The translations under genes and the position numbers were made by a program. The notes under the pieces are model-generated. The model was not told the DNA's origin. It made no database searches and saw only the letters and a list, made by a program, of their open reading frames with translations. This document shows, in pieces, positions 18,706 to 27,546 of a stretch of DNA of 64,000 bases. This DNA comes from JBDSZL01 sp039925145 (GTDB lineage Bacteria; Acidobacteriota; Vicinamibacteria; Vicinamibacterales; SCN-69-37). The stretch's first letter is position 1; each line of letters starts with the position of its first letter. The stretch is from assembly GCA_039925145.1 (NCBI GenBank), contig JBDSZL010000001.1, positions 1 to 64,000 of the forward strand. Reading direction: 5' to 3'.

Positions 18706-19662
18706 TCAGCCCGCTTCGGTCCCCCCATCGAACAGCCCACTCACCGACTTGCCCACGTGAATCCGACGGATCGCCTCAGCGAGCAGCGGCGCGACGGACA
18801 AGACGGTCATGTTCGGCAGTCGCTTCTCGTCGGCGATGGGGACGGTATCGGTCGCGACGATTTCTGCGACGTCCTTCTCCGCACGCAGCCGGGCGATGGC
18901 TTTGCCCGTGAATAGCCCGTGCGTGCACGCCACCGACATCCGCTTGGCGCCCCGCTCTCGCAACCTCGCGAGCAGCTCGACGATGGTTCCACCGTTGGCG
19001 ATCTCGTCGTCGATCACGATGACGTTCCTGCCGCGCACGTCGCCCACGATCGCGTCGATGACGACGCGATCGTCGCTCAGCCGCTGCTTGCTGCCGGCCG
19101 CGACCGGCAGACCGAGCATGCGGGCGAAGTGCGTCGCGGACTTCGCATTACCGAGGTCCGGTGAGACCACGACGGTATTGGCGAGCGACCGACGACGGAA
19201 GTGGCCGGCCAGCACTTTGAGCGCGTTCATGTGATCGACGGGCACGCTGAAGAACCCGTGCACTTGAGCCGAGTGCAGCGCCATCGTCAACACCCGGCTC
19301 GCGCCGGCCGTCGCGAGCAGGTCGGCGACCAGACGCGCGGCGATGGAGATGCGCGGGGCATCCTTCTTGTCGGAGCGCGCGTAGGCGAAGTGCGGCACGA
19401 CCGCCGTGATGCGTGCGGCAGACGCCCCACGCGCCGCGTCGAGCATCAGCAGCAGCTCCATCAGATTCTCCTGCACCGGGGGCACGAGCGGCTGCACGAT
19501 GAACACGTCTGCTTCGCGGCAGTTGGCCAGCAGCTGCACGCCCAGGCAGTCATTGCTGAAACGCGTAATTGGCGCCGGACACAGGCTGGTCTTCAGTCGC
19601 CGGCAGATCGCCGCCGCAAGCGTCGGGTGCGCGTTCCCGCTGAAAAGGACGATGCTGTTCAT
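18706..19662 (-). CDS. Ribose-phosphate pyrophosphokinase family protein (divergent)
   Basis: At 318 residues this has the length and two-domain layout of PRPP synthetase, which makes PRPP from ribose 5-phosphate and ATP. Recognisable regions are LFSGNAHP at the start, READVFIVQPL, PHFAYARSDKK, LHSAQVHGFFSVPVDH, VVSPDLGNAK and NVIVIDDEIANGGTIVE. Several differ from canonical Prs: YARSDKK for YARQDRK, MALHSAQ for MDLHAxQ, and DDEIANGGT in the PRPP loop. It may therefore be a specialised paralogue rather than the housekeeping enzyme. It diverges from a tiny ORF unit upstream. Confidence 0.8.
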   Translation of the reverse strand: MNSIVLFSGNAHPTLAAAICRRLKTSLCPAPITRFSNDCLGVQLLANCREADVFIVQPLVPPVQENLMELLLMLDAARGASAARITAVVPHFAYARSDKKDAPRISIAARLVADLLATAGASRVLTMALHSAQVHGFFSVPVDHMNALKVLAGHFRRRSLANTVVVSPDLGNAKSATHFARMLGLPVAAGSKQRLSDDRVVIDAIVGDVRGRNVIVIDDEIANGGTIVELLARLRERGAKRMSVACTHGLFTGKAIARLRAEKDVAEIVATDTVPIADEKRLPNMTVLSVAPLLAEAIRRIHVGKSVSGLFDGGTEAG

Positions 19663-19850
19663 GGCGGATCTCCGGGGAAATCGTATCGGACTTTCCGCAT
19701 CGGGACTTGAATGAAGTACGTCGCGGCGCGGGCCGCCTGCCGCATGTTATGCTGGAATTTCGCCGCACAGCGGCGGAAAACGGGCTTGTAGCGACCACGC
19801 CTTCGACACCCGGAGGCACCACTATACGGTCGCGGCCAGGAGGTGCATTT

Positions 19851-19880
19851 ATGACAAAAAGCACCGGGAGCAGTCGCTAA
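19851..19880 (+). CDS. Possible nine-codon ORF with ideal Shine-Dalgarno
   Basis: ATG to TAA encodes MTKSTGSSR. An AGGAGGTG Shine-Dalgarno at 19838-19845 lies 5 nt before the ATG, which is better than those of most genes in this window. A strong hairpin with a U/G-rich tail begins 23 nt after the stop codon. The unit lies in a 332-bp gap between the divergent prs-like gene and the end of pstA. It could be a microprotein, a leader peptide whose downstream gene has been lost, or a small RNA. I recognise no family. Confidence 0.35.
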   Translation: MTKSTGSSR

Positions 19881-19903
19881 GACTCTCCCCGCTTGAACAC
19901 CGA

Positions 19904-19940
19904 GGGCCGGCCAGAGCGCCGGCCCTTTGTGTGTGTGTGT
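19904..19940 (+). terminator. Rho-independent terminator-like hairpin
   Basis: An 8-bp perfect GC stem (GGGCCGGC at 19904-19911, GCCGGCCC at 19918-19925) with a 6-nt loop is followed by TTTGTGTGTGTGTGT. On the plus strand it would end a short transcript carrying the nine-codon ORF. On the minus strand the hairpin follows pstA but lacks a T tract. The other bases of the 19663-19994 gap show no further gene. Confidence 0.6.
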
Positions 19941-19994
19941 GCGAGACGCCAGTCGAGGGCGTCGCGTCGATGTCTGGCGTTCGCCCGCGAGTGT

Positions 19995-20849
19995 CTATCG
20001 TCCGGTACTGAGTCGCTCGAGTCGCCTGGTTGCCAGACGCGCCAGCACCGAACACATCAAGACGAGGGCCACGAGTACCAGCGCGCCGGCCCAGGCCTGC
20101 CGATGCCAGTCTTCGTAGGGTGAAATCGCGTACGTGTAAATCTGCACGGTGAGCGACCCCATTGGCTGCGTCAGATCTGTTGACATGAACCGGTTGTTGA
20201 ACGATGTGAACAGTAGGGGCGCCGTCTCGCCCGCGATGCGTGCCAAAGCCAGGACCACGCCGGTGAGAATGCCCGGCAGCGCCGCCGGGAGAACGACGGT
20301 GAACACGGCCTTGGCGCGTGTGGCTCCGAGTGCGAGCGCGCCTTCCCTCAGCGACATCGGCACCAGGCGTAGCAGCTCTTCGGTCGTTCTCGTGATGATG
20401 GGGATCATCATGACGCCGAGGGCCAGTCCCCCGGCCATCGCGTTGAACGTCTTGAACGGGAGCACCGCAATGGCGTACACGAACACGCCGATCACGATCG
20501 AAGGCACGCCGTTCAAGGTGTCTGCGGCGAAGCGCGCCAGCGACGCGAGGCGCGTTCCGCCAGATTCGACAGTATAGATCCCGGTCATGATGCCAATCGG
20601 AATCGCGAACAGTGCCCCAAGTGAGGTGAGGATCAACGTGCCCATGATGGCGTTTGCCATGCCCCCGCCCGTCTCCCCCACCGGCTTGGGCATCTCGGTG
20701 AAGAAGGCATAGTCGAGTGATCCGATGCCCTGCCTCACGACGAAGAACAGGACGAATGCCACCGGCACCAGCGCCAAGAGCACTGAAGCCAGACACAAAC
20801 CGGTCATGACGGCGGACGTCACCTGACGCCGGCGGTCTTGGAATGTCAT
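19995..20849 (-). CDS. pstA: Phosphate ABC transporter permease PstA
   Basis: The 284-residue integral membrane protein has the PstA pattern. There are six predicted hydrophobic segments, the first being LCLASVLLALVPVAFVLFF, and the ABC permease EAA-like loop is ALALGATRAKAVFTVVLP. NNRFMSTDLTQPMGSL is a conserved periplasmic loop. It forms the channel with PstC, fed by PstS and powered by PstB. Its ATG overlaps the pstC stop codon by 4 bp, so translation is coupled. It is the last gene of the minus-strand porin-pstS-pstC-pstA operon. Confidence 0.92.
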   Translation of the reverse strand: MTFQDRRRQVTSAVMTGLCLASVLLALVPVAFVLFFVVRQGIGSLDYAFFTEMPKPVGETGGGMANAIMGTLILTSLGALFAIPIGIMTGIYTVESGGTRLASLARFAADTLNGVPSIVIGVFVYAIAVLPFKTFNAMAGGLALGVMMIPIITRTTEELLRLVPMSLREGALALGATRAKAVFTVVLPAALPGILTGVVLALARIAGETAPLLFTSFNNRFMSTDLTQPMGSLTVQIYTYAISPYEDWHRQAWAGALVLVALVLMCSVLARLATRRLERLSTGR

Positions 20850-21802
20850 GCGGCTGATTCTCCGGCCGGAATCACTCCCGCGACCGGGCGCACGGTCCTT
20901 TCGCGCGTCATGCTCCAGATCAGCACGCGGGAGCCTAGATTGACAATCAACGTGATCACGAACAGGACCAGTCCGATTTCGACGAGCGCGTGCAGATGCA
21001 AGTCCTCCACGGCCTCCTTGAACTCGTTGGCGATAACCGCCGCCATGGTGTACTGCGGAGCAAACATCGAGGTCGACATCTGCGGGCTATTGCCGATGAC
21101 CATGGTGACGGCCATCGTCTCTCCCAGCGCGCGCCCGAACCCGAGCATGACCGCACCGACAATGCCCGTGCGCGCGTAGTGCAACGCGACACGCGTGGCT
21201 TCCCACCGCGTGGCGCCGAGCGCGTGCGCGGCCTCGCGCTGGGCACCGGGTACCGCCTTGAGCACCTCCCGCGCGACGGACGAACTGTAAGGCACGATCA
21301 TCACGGCCAAAATGAGCGAGGCGGCGAGCAGACTGACGCCGTAGGGCGGCCCGCTGAACAAGGCGAAATTACCAAGCCACTCCGGCATCGCCAGCTGTAT
21401 CTGACGGACGAATGGCACCAGTACGAAAATGCCCCAGAGACCGTAGACGATGGACGGGATGGCCGCCAGAATTTCTGTGAGAAACACGATGGGTGCGCGC
21501 AACCAGTACGGCGACAGCTCGGCGGTAAAGATGGCAATGCCGAGCGCCACAGGTGCTGCTATGAGCATGGCCAGAATGGAGGAGTACAGGGTGCCCCAGA
21601 TGAAGGGCAACGCGCCGAACTGTCCCGCCACGGGGTCCCACGTGGTCGTCCGCCAGAAATTGAATCCGAACGCTTTGATGGAGAGTCGCGACTCCATCCA
21701 CAGCACGATCGCAATACTCACGACAAGGACGACGAGAACCAGCGCGAATGCGCCGGTTCCCCATCGGAAGCCCCGATCCGCCGTACCGGTTCTCGTCGTC
21801 AT
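20846..21802 (-). CDS. pstC: Phosphate ABC transporter permease PstC
   Basis: Starting at the ATG at 21802 the protein has 318 residues; an in-frame ATG at 21922 would run into pstS and is rejected. Hydrophobic segments include FALVLVVLVVSIAIVLWM and LTEILAAIPSIVYGLWGIFV. The permease loop reads AAHALGATRWEATRVALHYA. The gene begins 8 bp after the pstS stop codon and overlaps pstA by 4 bp. Together with PstA it makes the inner-membrane phosphate channel. Confidence 0.92.
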   Translation of the reverse strand: MTTRTGTADRGFRWGTGAFALVLVVLVVSIAIVLWMESRLSIKAFGFNFWRTTTWDPVAGQFGALPFIWGTLYSSILAMLIAAPVALGIAIFTAELSPYWLRAPIVFLTEILAAIPSIVYGLWGIFVLVPFVRQIQLAMPEWLGNFALFSGPPYGVSLLAASLILAVMIVPYSSSVAREVLKAVPGAQREAAHALGATRWEATRVALHYARTGIVGAVMLGFGRALGETMAVTMVIGNSPQMSTSMFAPQYTMAAVIANEFKEAVEDLHLHALVEIGLVLFVITLIVNLGSRVLIWSMTRERTVRPVAGVIPAGESAA

Positions 21803-21810
21803 CAACGTGC

Positions 21811-22854
21811 CTATTGGATCTTGATCTTCTTGATCGCTTCGAGCTCGAGTTGCACCACCGACGCGGGCAGCGGCGCATACCCCAGCTCGGCGGCAAACTT
21901 CTGACCATCCGCCAGTGCCCACCGGAGGAACTCCACCATCGTCTTCGCCTGCGTCTTGTCCTTCGGATTCTCGTAGAAGAGCAGCCAGGTGAACGACGAA
22001 ATCGGATACGCGTCCTTGCCAGGCGGGTTCGTGATACTCACGCGGAAGTCCGCAGGCATGGCTTTGGCGGCCTCGGCAGCCGCGGCGGTCACCGACTGCA
22101 CGTTCGCCTGAACGAACTCCCCGGCAGAATTCTGCACGGTGCCGTAGCTGATCTTATTCTGCAGCGCATACACGAGCTCGACGTAGCCGATGGCACCGGG
22201 TGTCTGCTTCACCAGGCCAGCGACGCCCTCATTGCCAGCGCCCCCCAGGCCGACTGGCCAGTTGACCGCGGTCGCGACGCCAACCCGCTTCTTCCATTCG
22301 GGTGAAACCTTGGACAGGTAGTCGACCCAGATGTAGGTGGTGCCGCTGCCGTCGGACCGGTGCGCCACCGCAATGCTCGTTCCCGGAAGCGCGACACCGG
22401 GGTTCACCTTGACGATGGCCGGGTCGTTCCACTTCGTGATCTTGCCGAGAAAGATGTCGGCGAGGATCGGTCCGGTGAACTTCAGCTGCGCGGTGACGCC
22501 TGGCAGATTGTAGACAGGCACGTCAGCGCCGAGCACGGTCGGAAAGTGCAGAATGCGGCCCGGCGCGGCCAGCAACTGATCATTGGTCATCGGACCATCG
22601 GTGGCGCCGAAGAAAATCGTCTGACTGGTCAGCTGCCGAATCCCGAATCCGGAGCCCTGCGACTGATAGTTGATCTCCACCGCGGGGTGCAGCTTGTTGT
22701 ACTCGCTGAACCACTTGGAGTAGATGGGATAGGGGAAGGTCGCACCGCCCCCGTTGATTTGAATCTTCTGCGCGGCGACGCTGGTGCCGAGCGCTATCAC
22801 GCACGCTCCGGCTGCTGCCAGTCGCCATCCGCGCAAACTCAGTTTCTGTGTCAT
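21811..22854 (-). CDS. pstS: Phosphate-binding periplasmic protein PstS
   Basis: The 347-residue protein has an N-terminal signal peptide (RLAAAGACVIALGTSVAAQ). The mature protein begins with INGGGATFPYPIYSKWFSEY, the classic PstS opening that contributes phosphate ligands. YQSQGSGFGIRQL, FGATDGPM and AHRSDGSGTTYIWVDYLS are the other phosphate-binding segments. It captures orthophosphate in the periplasm and delivers it to PstC/PstA. It follows a porin gene with a 58-bp gap. Confidence 0.95.
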   Translation of the reverse strand: MTQKLSLRGWRLAAAGACVIALGTSVAAQKIQINGGGATFPYPIYSKWFSEYNKLHPAVEINYQSQGSGFGIRQLTSQTIFFGATDGPMTNDQLLAAPGRILHFPTVLGADVPVYNLPGVTAQLKFTGPILADIFLGKITKWNDPAIVKVNPGVALPGTSIAVAHRSDGSGTTYIWVDYLSKVSPEWKKRVGVATAVNWPVGLGGAGNEGVAGLVKQTPGAIGYVELVYALQNKISYGTVQNSAGEFVQANVQSVTAAAAEAAKAMPADFRVSITNPPGKDAYPISSFTWLLFYENPKDKTQAKTMVEFLRWALADGQKFAAELGYAPLPASVVQLELEAIKKIKIQ

Positions 22855-22912
22855 GTTCCGTTGCTCCCAATGGCCGTCGTGGGACGGCGAAATTCAGCCA
22901 GGCTGTCCTTGG

Positions 22913-24055
22913 TTAGAAATTGATGAGGCCGTGCAGCGTCACCCGCTGCTGTTTGGCCGCCGAGAGATTCTTGAACGCCACTTGCTCGTAGTCGAGCATC
23001 AGCGCTGCCGTCCCGGCACCGCCCGGATGAGGAAACCAATAGGCCAGACCTGCAATCGTCCGATTCTGTCTGGCGCTCTTGTTGGCGGAATTGGGCCGGA
23101 AGGAATCGTAGCGAAGCAGCATCTCGACGCCGTTGCCCTTCTCCTTGAAGAAGGGCGTCAGCCACATCGTGTAGCCGTCGGACTTGACCTTGGCCACGGT
23201 CGGCAGCGTCTGGTCCGAACGTGTCATGTAGTCCGCCCCGAGATTGAACCGCCGCTGCTCCAGCACGAGCCCGCCCACGGTCCGTATGCGGTCCGCGCCG
23301 CGGACGACATGGTCGTTGTCGCGGAAGGCCGTCACCCGCAGACCGCGCGCGATCGCGCCGCCGCTGGGCATGGGGCGCACGGTCACCCGCGCCATGATGG
23401 CCTTCTGGTCGTTCACTTCGGCCTTGTTGTAGTTCTCGCCGTTGTAAACGCCCACGTGAAAGTCGCCATAGCTTTTCGGAAAGTTGGCGTGAAACGTCGC
23501 TCCGGCGTCGGATGAGCTCATGCCCCCGTCGCGCTCCTCGAAGACCGTTCCCTGAAAGCGATAGCGGTACGCCGACTCGAGACCGTCGATAAACGGTGTC
23601 TGCTGCACGCCGACGCGGACGTAGGATCCGCCCCAGGCGCCCGTCCAGTCAGTCAGTGCGACTTGTGCGTACGCGTACTTGAGACGGAACACGTAACTGC
23701 CGTCGAGGTTGTTGCCCGCCAGCGCAAATCTCGTGGCGTTGATGTCGGGCGTGATCCGGTAGGACACCAGGTGCGAGATGTTGCCCGTGACGTTGACGTA
23801 GGCGCGGGCGACGTTGAACGCATTCGGCGAGATGGCGTTGCCCGCGGCATCGGTCGCCTTGGGGATGTTCTGAAAGGTGTAGTCATAGAACACAACCGCG
23901 CCCACTCGCGCCGACGGCGGCTGCGTGTCGTCGCCGGCGGCCGTGCCGCCGGCGGGCGTGATCTGGGCAGACACGAGCGTCGGCGTCACGAAGCACAACA
24001 GGGCCATGGTGGCGAGAATGAACGATGTCTTCCACGTCGGACTGATACAGCGCAA
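22913..24055 (-). CDS. Outer-membrane porin, phosphate-regulon associated
   Basis: A TTG at 24055 preceded by GGGAGG at 5-nt spacing gives 380 residues and a signal peptide ending LVSAQ; an ATG at 24007 is the alternative. The mature protein shows alternating hydrophobic/polar beta-strand patterns with aromatic girdles (YRITPDINATRFALAGNN, YRYRFQGTVFEERDGG, MWLTPFFKEKGNG) and ends LHGLINF with a terminal Phe typical of barrels. This resembles OprO/OprP-type or DcaP-like porins. Its place as first gene of the pst operon suggests phosphate or phosphoester uptake across the outer membrane. That specificity is inferred from context only. Confidence 0.78.
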   Translation of the reverse strand: MRCISPTWKTSFILATMALLCFVTPTLVSAQITPAGGTAAGDDTQPPSARVGAVVFYDYTFQNIPKATDAAGNAISPNAFNVARAYVNVTGNISHLVSYRITPDINATRFALAGNNLDGSYVFRLKYAYAQVALTDWTGAWGGSYVRVGVQQTPFIDGLESAYRYRFQGTVFEERDGGMSSSDAGATFHANFPKSYGDFHVGVYNGENYNKAEVNDQKAIMARVTVRPMPSGGAIARGLRVTAFRDNDHVVRGADRIRTVGGLVLEQRRFNLGADYMTRSDQTLPTVAKVKSDGYTMWLTPFFKEKGNGVEMLLRYDSFRPNSANKSARQNRTIAGLAYWFPHPGGAGTAALMLDYEQVAFKNLSAAKQQRVTLHGLINF

Positions 24056-24146
24056 TGAAACCTCCCGCTCCCGGACGGGTGCCCCGGAGCTGCACTCACG
24101 ATAGGTTCCCGCTGTATCGTCATCGTCTCGCGCACGTTTCCACGCG

Positions 24147-24209
24147 GTTAATTCTGCGGCCAAATCAAGCGGCGCCGACGCGCGGTCTTCGTGTCGCGAA
24201 TGAATTAAC
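24147..24209. promoter_or_regulatory. Divergent porin-pst / pstB promoter region with inverted repeat
   Basis: The 198-bp gap between the porin start (24055) and pstB (24254) must carry both promoters. It contains an 8-bp inverted repeat, GTTAATTC at 24147-24154 and GAATTAAC at 24202-24209, the only AT-rich patches in it. No clear enterobacterial Pho box is visible. Control by the PhoB encoded 3.3 kb away is expected from family knowledge, but the site is a guess. Confidence 0.3.
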
Positions 24210-24253
24210 ACCGCCGAAACACTGCGCCGCTCACCTCCCGTTATCGTGGAGGG

Positions 24254-25090
24254 GTGATTCAGTCGGCAGGCCACTCCTTTGCCACGCTTCCGCCCGCGAC
24301 GGTCGCCGCCGCGCCGAGCCACGTGACGCACGCCCCAGCCAAGATCGCGGTCGAGAACCTGAACTTCTACTACGGCTCCCGCCGCGCGCTCGAGCAGGTG
24401 TCCCTCTCCGTGCGCGCCAACGAGGTGACGGCCCTCATCGGTCCGTCGGGTTGTGGCAAGTCCACCTTCCTGCGCGTGTTGAACCGCATGAACGACATGA
24501 TCCCGGGCGCTCGGGTCGAAGGGTCGGTTTCGATCGACGGCCAGGACATTTACGCCTCATCGGTCAATGCGGTGCAGCTGCGCCGGCGTGTGGGCATGGT
24601 GTTTCAGAAGTCCAACCCGTTCCCGAAGTCCATTTTCGAAAACGTCGCGTACGGCCTTCGGATCAACCGCATTACACGCTCACGTGAGGAACTCGAGGGC
24701 CGTGTGGAGGCCAGCATCAAGGCGGCGGCGCTCTGGGACGAAGTCAAGGACCGGCTCCATGGACCGGCACTCGGTTTGTCGGGCGGTCAGCAGCAGCGGC
24801 TGTGCATTGCCCGCGCGCTGGCAGTCGAACCTGAGGTGCTGCTGATGGACGAGCCGGCGTCGGCCCTCGATCCCATTGCCACGCAGCGCATCGAAGAGCT
24901 GATCTATCAGCTGAAGACGCGCTATACGATCGTGATCGTCACCCACAACATGCAGCAGGCCGCGCGCGTCTCCGATGCCACCGGATTCTTCTGGCTCGGC
25001 AAGCTCGTGGAGTGCGATCGCACGACCAGGATCTTCACGGCGCCTTCTGAAAAGCTCACCGAAGACTATGTGACAGGACGGTTTGGATGA
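24254..25090 (+). CDS. pstB: Phosphate ABC transporter ATPase PstB
   Basis: The 278-residue protein has all ABC ATPase motifs: Walker A GPSGCGKST (63-71), Q-loop VFQKSNPFPKS, signature LSGGQQQR, Walker B VLLMDEPASALDP and the H-loop VTHNMQQAARVSD. The GTG at 24254 sits directly against a GGAGG, so the start could be a little downstream. The conserved domain begins near residue 31. It energises PstA/PstC from the cytoplasm. The gene is transcribed divergently from pstSCA and overlaps phoU by 4 bp (ATGA). Confidence 0.94.
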   Translation: MIQSAGHSFATLPPATVAAAPSHVTHAPAKIAVENLNFYYGSRRALEQVSLSVRANEVTALIGPSGCGKSTFLRVLNRMNDMIPGARVEGSVSIDGQDIYASSVNAVQLRRRVGMVFQKSNPFPKSIFENVAYGLRINRITRSREELEGRVEASIKAAALWDEVKDRLHGPALGLSGGQQQRLCIARALAVEPEVLLMDEPASALDPIATQRIEELIYQLKTRYTIVIVTHNMQQAARVSDATGFFWLGKLVECDRTTRIFTAPSEKLTEDYVTGRFG

Positions 25091-25773
25091 CGCCGGGCTC
25101 AGAGGGAACGGTTCGACACTTTCAGGAAGAGCTCGAGCAGCTGAAAGTGCGTCTGCTCGAGATGGGCGGTCTCGCCGAAGAACAGGTGCGGCTCGCGGTC
25201 AAGGGGCTGGTCGAACGCGACAGGGAGCTCATTGGCCGGGTTCTCGGCGGCGACGGCGCGCTCAACGCCCTCCACATCGACGTCGACGGCCGCTGCTTCA
25301 CGCTCCTCGCGCTCTACCAGCCGATGGCGGTCGACCTCCGTTCCATCGTCGCCGCGGTGAAGATCAACACCGACCTCGAACGGGTCGGCGATCTGGCGGT
25401 GAACATCGCCGAGGCGTCGCTGCAGTACCTCGATCATCCACCGGTGAAGCGGTTGATCGACATCCCCCGCATGGCCACGATCGCTCAGGCGATGCTGCGT
25501 GACGCGCTCGACGCCTTCGTGCGCCGAGACATGGCGATGGCCCGGCGCGTCCTCAACCAGGACGACCTGCTCGACGATCTCAAAACGCAGGTGTTCCGCG
25601 AGTTGATTACCTATATGCTGCAGGACCCGTCCACGATTGAGCCGGCGCTCAGCCTCATTCTGGTCTCGCGACACCTCGAGCGCATCGGCGACCACGCCAC
25701 CAACATCGGCGAAGACGTCATCTTCATGGTGTCAGCGAGAGACGTCCGCCATCACGCCGACGACACGCCCTGA
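25087..25773 (+). CDS. phoU: Phosphate signalling protein PhoU
   Basis: The 228-residue protein consists of two PhoU three-helix bundles. Each has the metal-binding ExxxD signature (TDLERVGDLAVNIAE at about 97-111 and SRHLERIGDHATNIGEDVIF near 195-214). It links Pst transporter occupancy to the PhoR kinase and represses the Pho regulon when phosphate is plentiful. It is translationally coupled to pstB, and its last 22 bp overlap the end of the converging phoR. Confidence 0.94.
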   Translation: MTPGSEGTVRHFQEELEQLKVRLLEMGGLAEEQVRLAVKGLVERDRELIGRVLGGDGALNALHIDVDGRCFTLLALYQPMAVDLRSIVAAVKINTDLERVGDLAVNIAEASLQYLDHPPVKRLIDIPRMATIAQAMLRDALDAFVRRDMAMARRVLNQDDLLDDLKTQVFRELITYMLQDPSTIEPALSLILVSRHLERIGDHATNIGEDVIFMVSARDVRHHADDTP

Positions 25774-27542
25774 GTCTCCGCCGGGATCGCAATGGTGAAT
25801 CGCGCGCCGCCTTCCGCGCGGTTCTCGACCGTCACCGTGCCGCCGTGGAGCTCGACGAGGTGCTTCACGATGGCCAGTCCAAGGCCGGTGCCGCCCGCGT
25901 CCGCACCTCGAGACTTGTCAACACGATAGAAGCGCTCGAAGACGCGTGACAGATCGGGGGCCGGCACGCCGGGCCCCTGGTCGGACACGGCGATGCGCAC
26001 CATGTCGCCGGCTCCGGCCGCGTCGATCGAGATCGTCGAGTGTTCCGGCGCGTATGCAATGGCGTTGGCCACCAGGTTGTGCAGCGCGTCGTGCAGCTTC
26101 GGACCATCTGCTCGAAGGATGTCGGCGCCCGGCGCTATGGCCATCGTCACGTCCTGCCGGCGGAGCGCCGCCGCAGGAGCTGTGTCGTCGACGACCTCCG
26201 CGATCAGCGCGGCGGTGTCGAGCGAGCGCAGGTCGAGCGTCTCCTGACCCGAGTCGAGTCTGGCCAACCGCAAGAGATCCTTGACCAGTCGTTCCATCCG
26301 CGCCGTGTGGCGCGCGATGACGCCGAGAAACCGACGCGCCTCCTCGGCAGAGACCTCCCCATCTGAGAGTGCCTCCACGTAGCCTCGAATGGCCGTGAGC
26401 GGCGTCCGAAGCTCGTGCGAGACGTTGGCCACGAAGTCGCGTCTGATCTGATCGCTCCGCAGAAGCGGAGTGATGTCGTGCAGCACGAGGATCACCCCAT
26501 GGTCGGCGGGCCCGGCGGTCGATGTGGCGGTCGCGAGGATGGTGTGGGATGGGTCGCGTGCTGGCGAGAACTGAACGGCGTCGGGTCTGCGGCCTGCCAG
26601 CGCCTCGGTCACCAGTTCAGCAATGGCCGGGAGCCGGATTGTCTCGACATACGATCGTCCCGCCACCGCCTCATCGAGCCTCAACATCCGCCGCGCGGCC
26701 GTATTGACGAGCTGGAGCCGCGACTCGAGGTCAATGACGATGACCCCTTCGATCATGCCGGAGAGGATGGCCTCCATCCGGGCCCGATCGCGGGCCTGCT
26801 GCTTCAGCTGCCGCCCGACCTCCTGCACCGAGTCGTCGAGCGCCCGAGCCACAGTCCCGAGCTCATCGTCGCCGAAACCAAGACGCGGCGGCGTGAGATC
26901 GCCCGCGCGGTAGCGGTCCGCGACCTGCGCGATGCGGCCGACGCGCTTCCCTATCCGTGCAGACACCCACCACGCGATCGCCGCGCCGCCAACGAGGGCG
27001 AGTCCGAGGGCGGCGAGCGTCGCCATCAGCACCGGCTGGAGCTGGTGACGAATATCGGTCAACGGGAGCGCGACACGCACGAACGCGATCGCGGGATGTT
27101 GTACCGGCACCGCGATGTAGAGCATGTCGATCCGGAGCGTCGCACTGTATCGACGGGCCCGCCCGATCCCCGAGGTGCGAGCGTCGACGATCTCTGGTCG
27201 TTGCGCGTGGTTCTCCATGTCCCGCACCGCATCCAGCGTCTCGGCGGAATCGCCCACTACCGTCCCGTCTCGATCGATGAGCGTCACGCGGCTGGCCGTC
27301 AATCGCCCCAGTCGATCGGCCTCGTCGTCGATGGCCGCCATCCCGGCCAGCGGGGCGTCTTGGGACAGCAGGTCCGCGGTGAGACGCGCCTCGGAGATCA
27401 GCGTCTTCTCGATGCGCTGATTGACCTGGCCGCGCATCGCACCGGCAAAGAAGGCGCCCGCCACGGCCAGGGCGATCACCGCAGAAGAAAGCGCCGCCAA
27501 GAACAGCTTGGCCTGGAAGGTCGCGCGCAGGCGTGGCAGCAT
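25752..27542 (-). CDS. phoR: Phosphate-regulon sensor histidine kinase PhoR
   Basis: The 596-residue kinase has a transmembrane helix near 12-33, a periplasmic domain of about 140 residues, and a second helix near 176-197 (LMATLAALGLALVGGAAIAWW). A HAMP segment, a PAS domain (MEAILSGMIEGVIVID), the HisKA motif ANVSHELRTPLTAIRG with the phospho-accepting His, and the HATPase boxes (NLVANAIAYAPE, DQGPGVP, GTGLGLAIVKHL) follow. The large periplasmic domain is longer than in E. coli PhoR and resembles Gram-positive PhoR. It is the cognate kinase of the PhoB gene 4 bp upstream. Confidence 0.9.
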   Translation of the reverse strand: MLPRLRATFQAKLFLAALSSAVIALAVAGAFFAGAMRGQVNQRIEKTLISEARLTADLLSQDAPLAGMAAIDDEADRLGRLTASRVTLIDRDGTVVGDSAETLDAVRDMENHAQRPEIVDARTSGIGRARRYSATLRIDMLYIAVPVQHPAIAFVRVALPLTDIRHQLQPVLMATLAALGLALVGGAAIAWWVSARIGKRVGRIAQVADRYRAGDLTPPRLGFGDDELGTVARALDDSVQEVGRQLKQQARDRARMEAILSGMIEGVIVIDLESRLQLVNTAARRMLRLDEAVAGRSYVETIRLPAIAELVTEALAGRRPDAVQFSPARDPSHTILATATSTAGPADHGVILVLHDITPLLRSDQIRRDFVANVSHELRTPLTAIRGYVEALSDGEVSAEEARRFLGVIARHTARMERLVKDLLRLARLDSGQETLDLRSLDTAALIAEVVDDTAPAAALRRQDVTMAIAPGADILRADGPKLHDALHNLVANAIAYAPEHSTISIDAAGAGDMVRIAVSDQGPGVPAPDLSRVFERFYRVDKSRGADAGGTGLGLAIVKHLVELHGGTVTVENRAEGGARFTIAIPAETQGVSSA

Positions 27543-27546
27543 CGCG

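Noticed and set aside
19926..19941. GT dinucleotide microsatellite as a phase-variation switch
   Set aside because: It lies outside any reading frame and after a hairpin; the TG tract is short and better read as a terminator tail.
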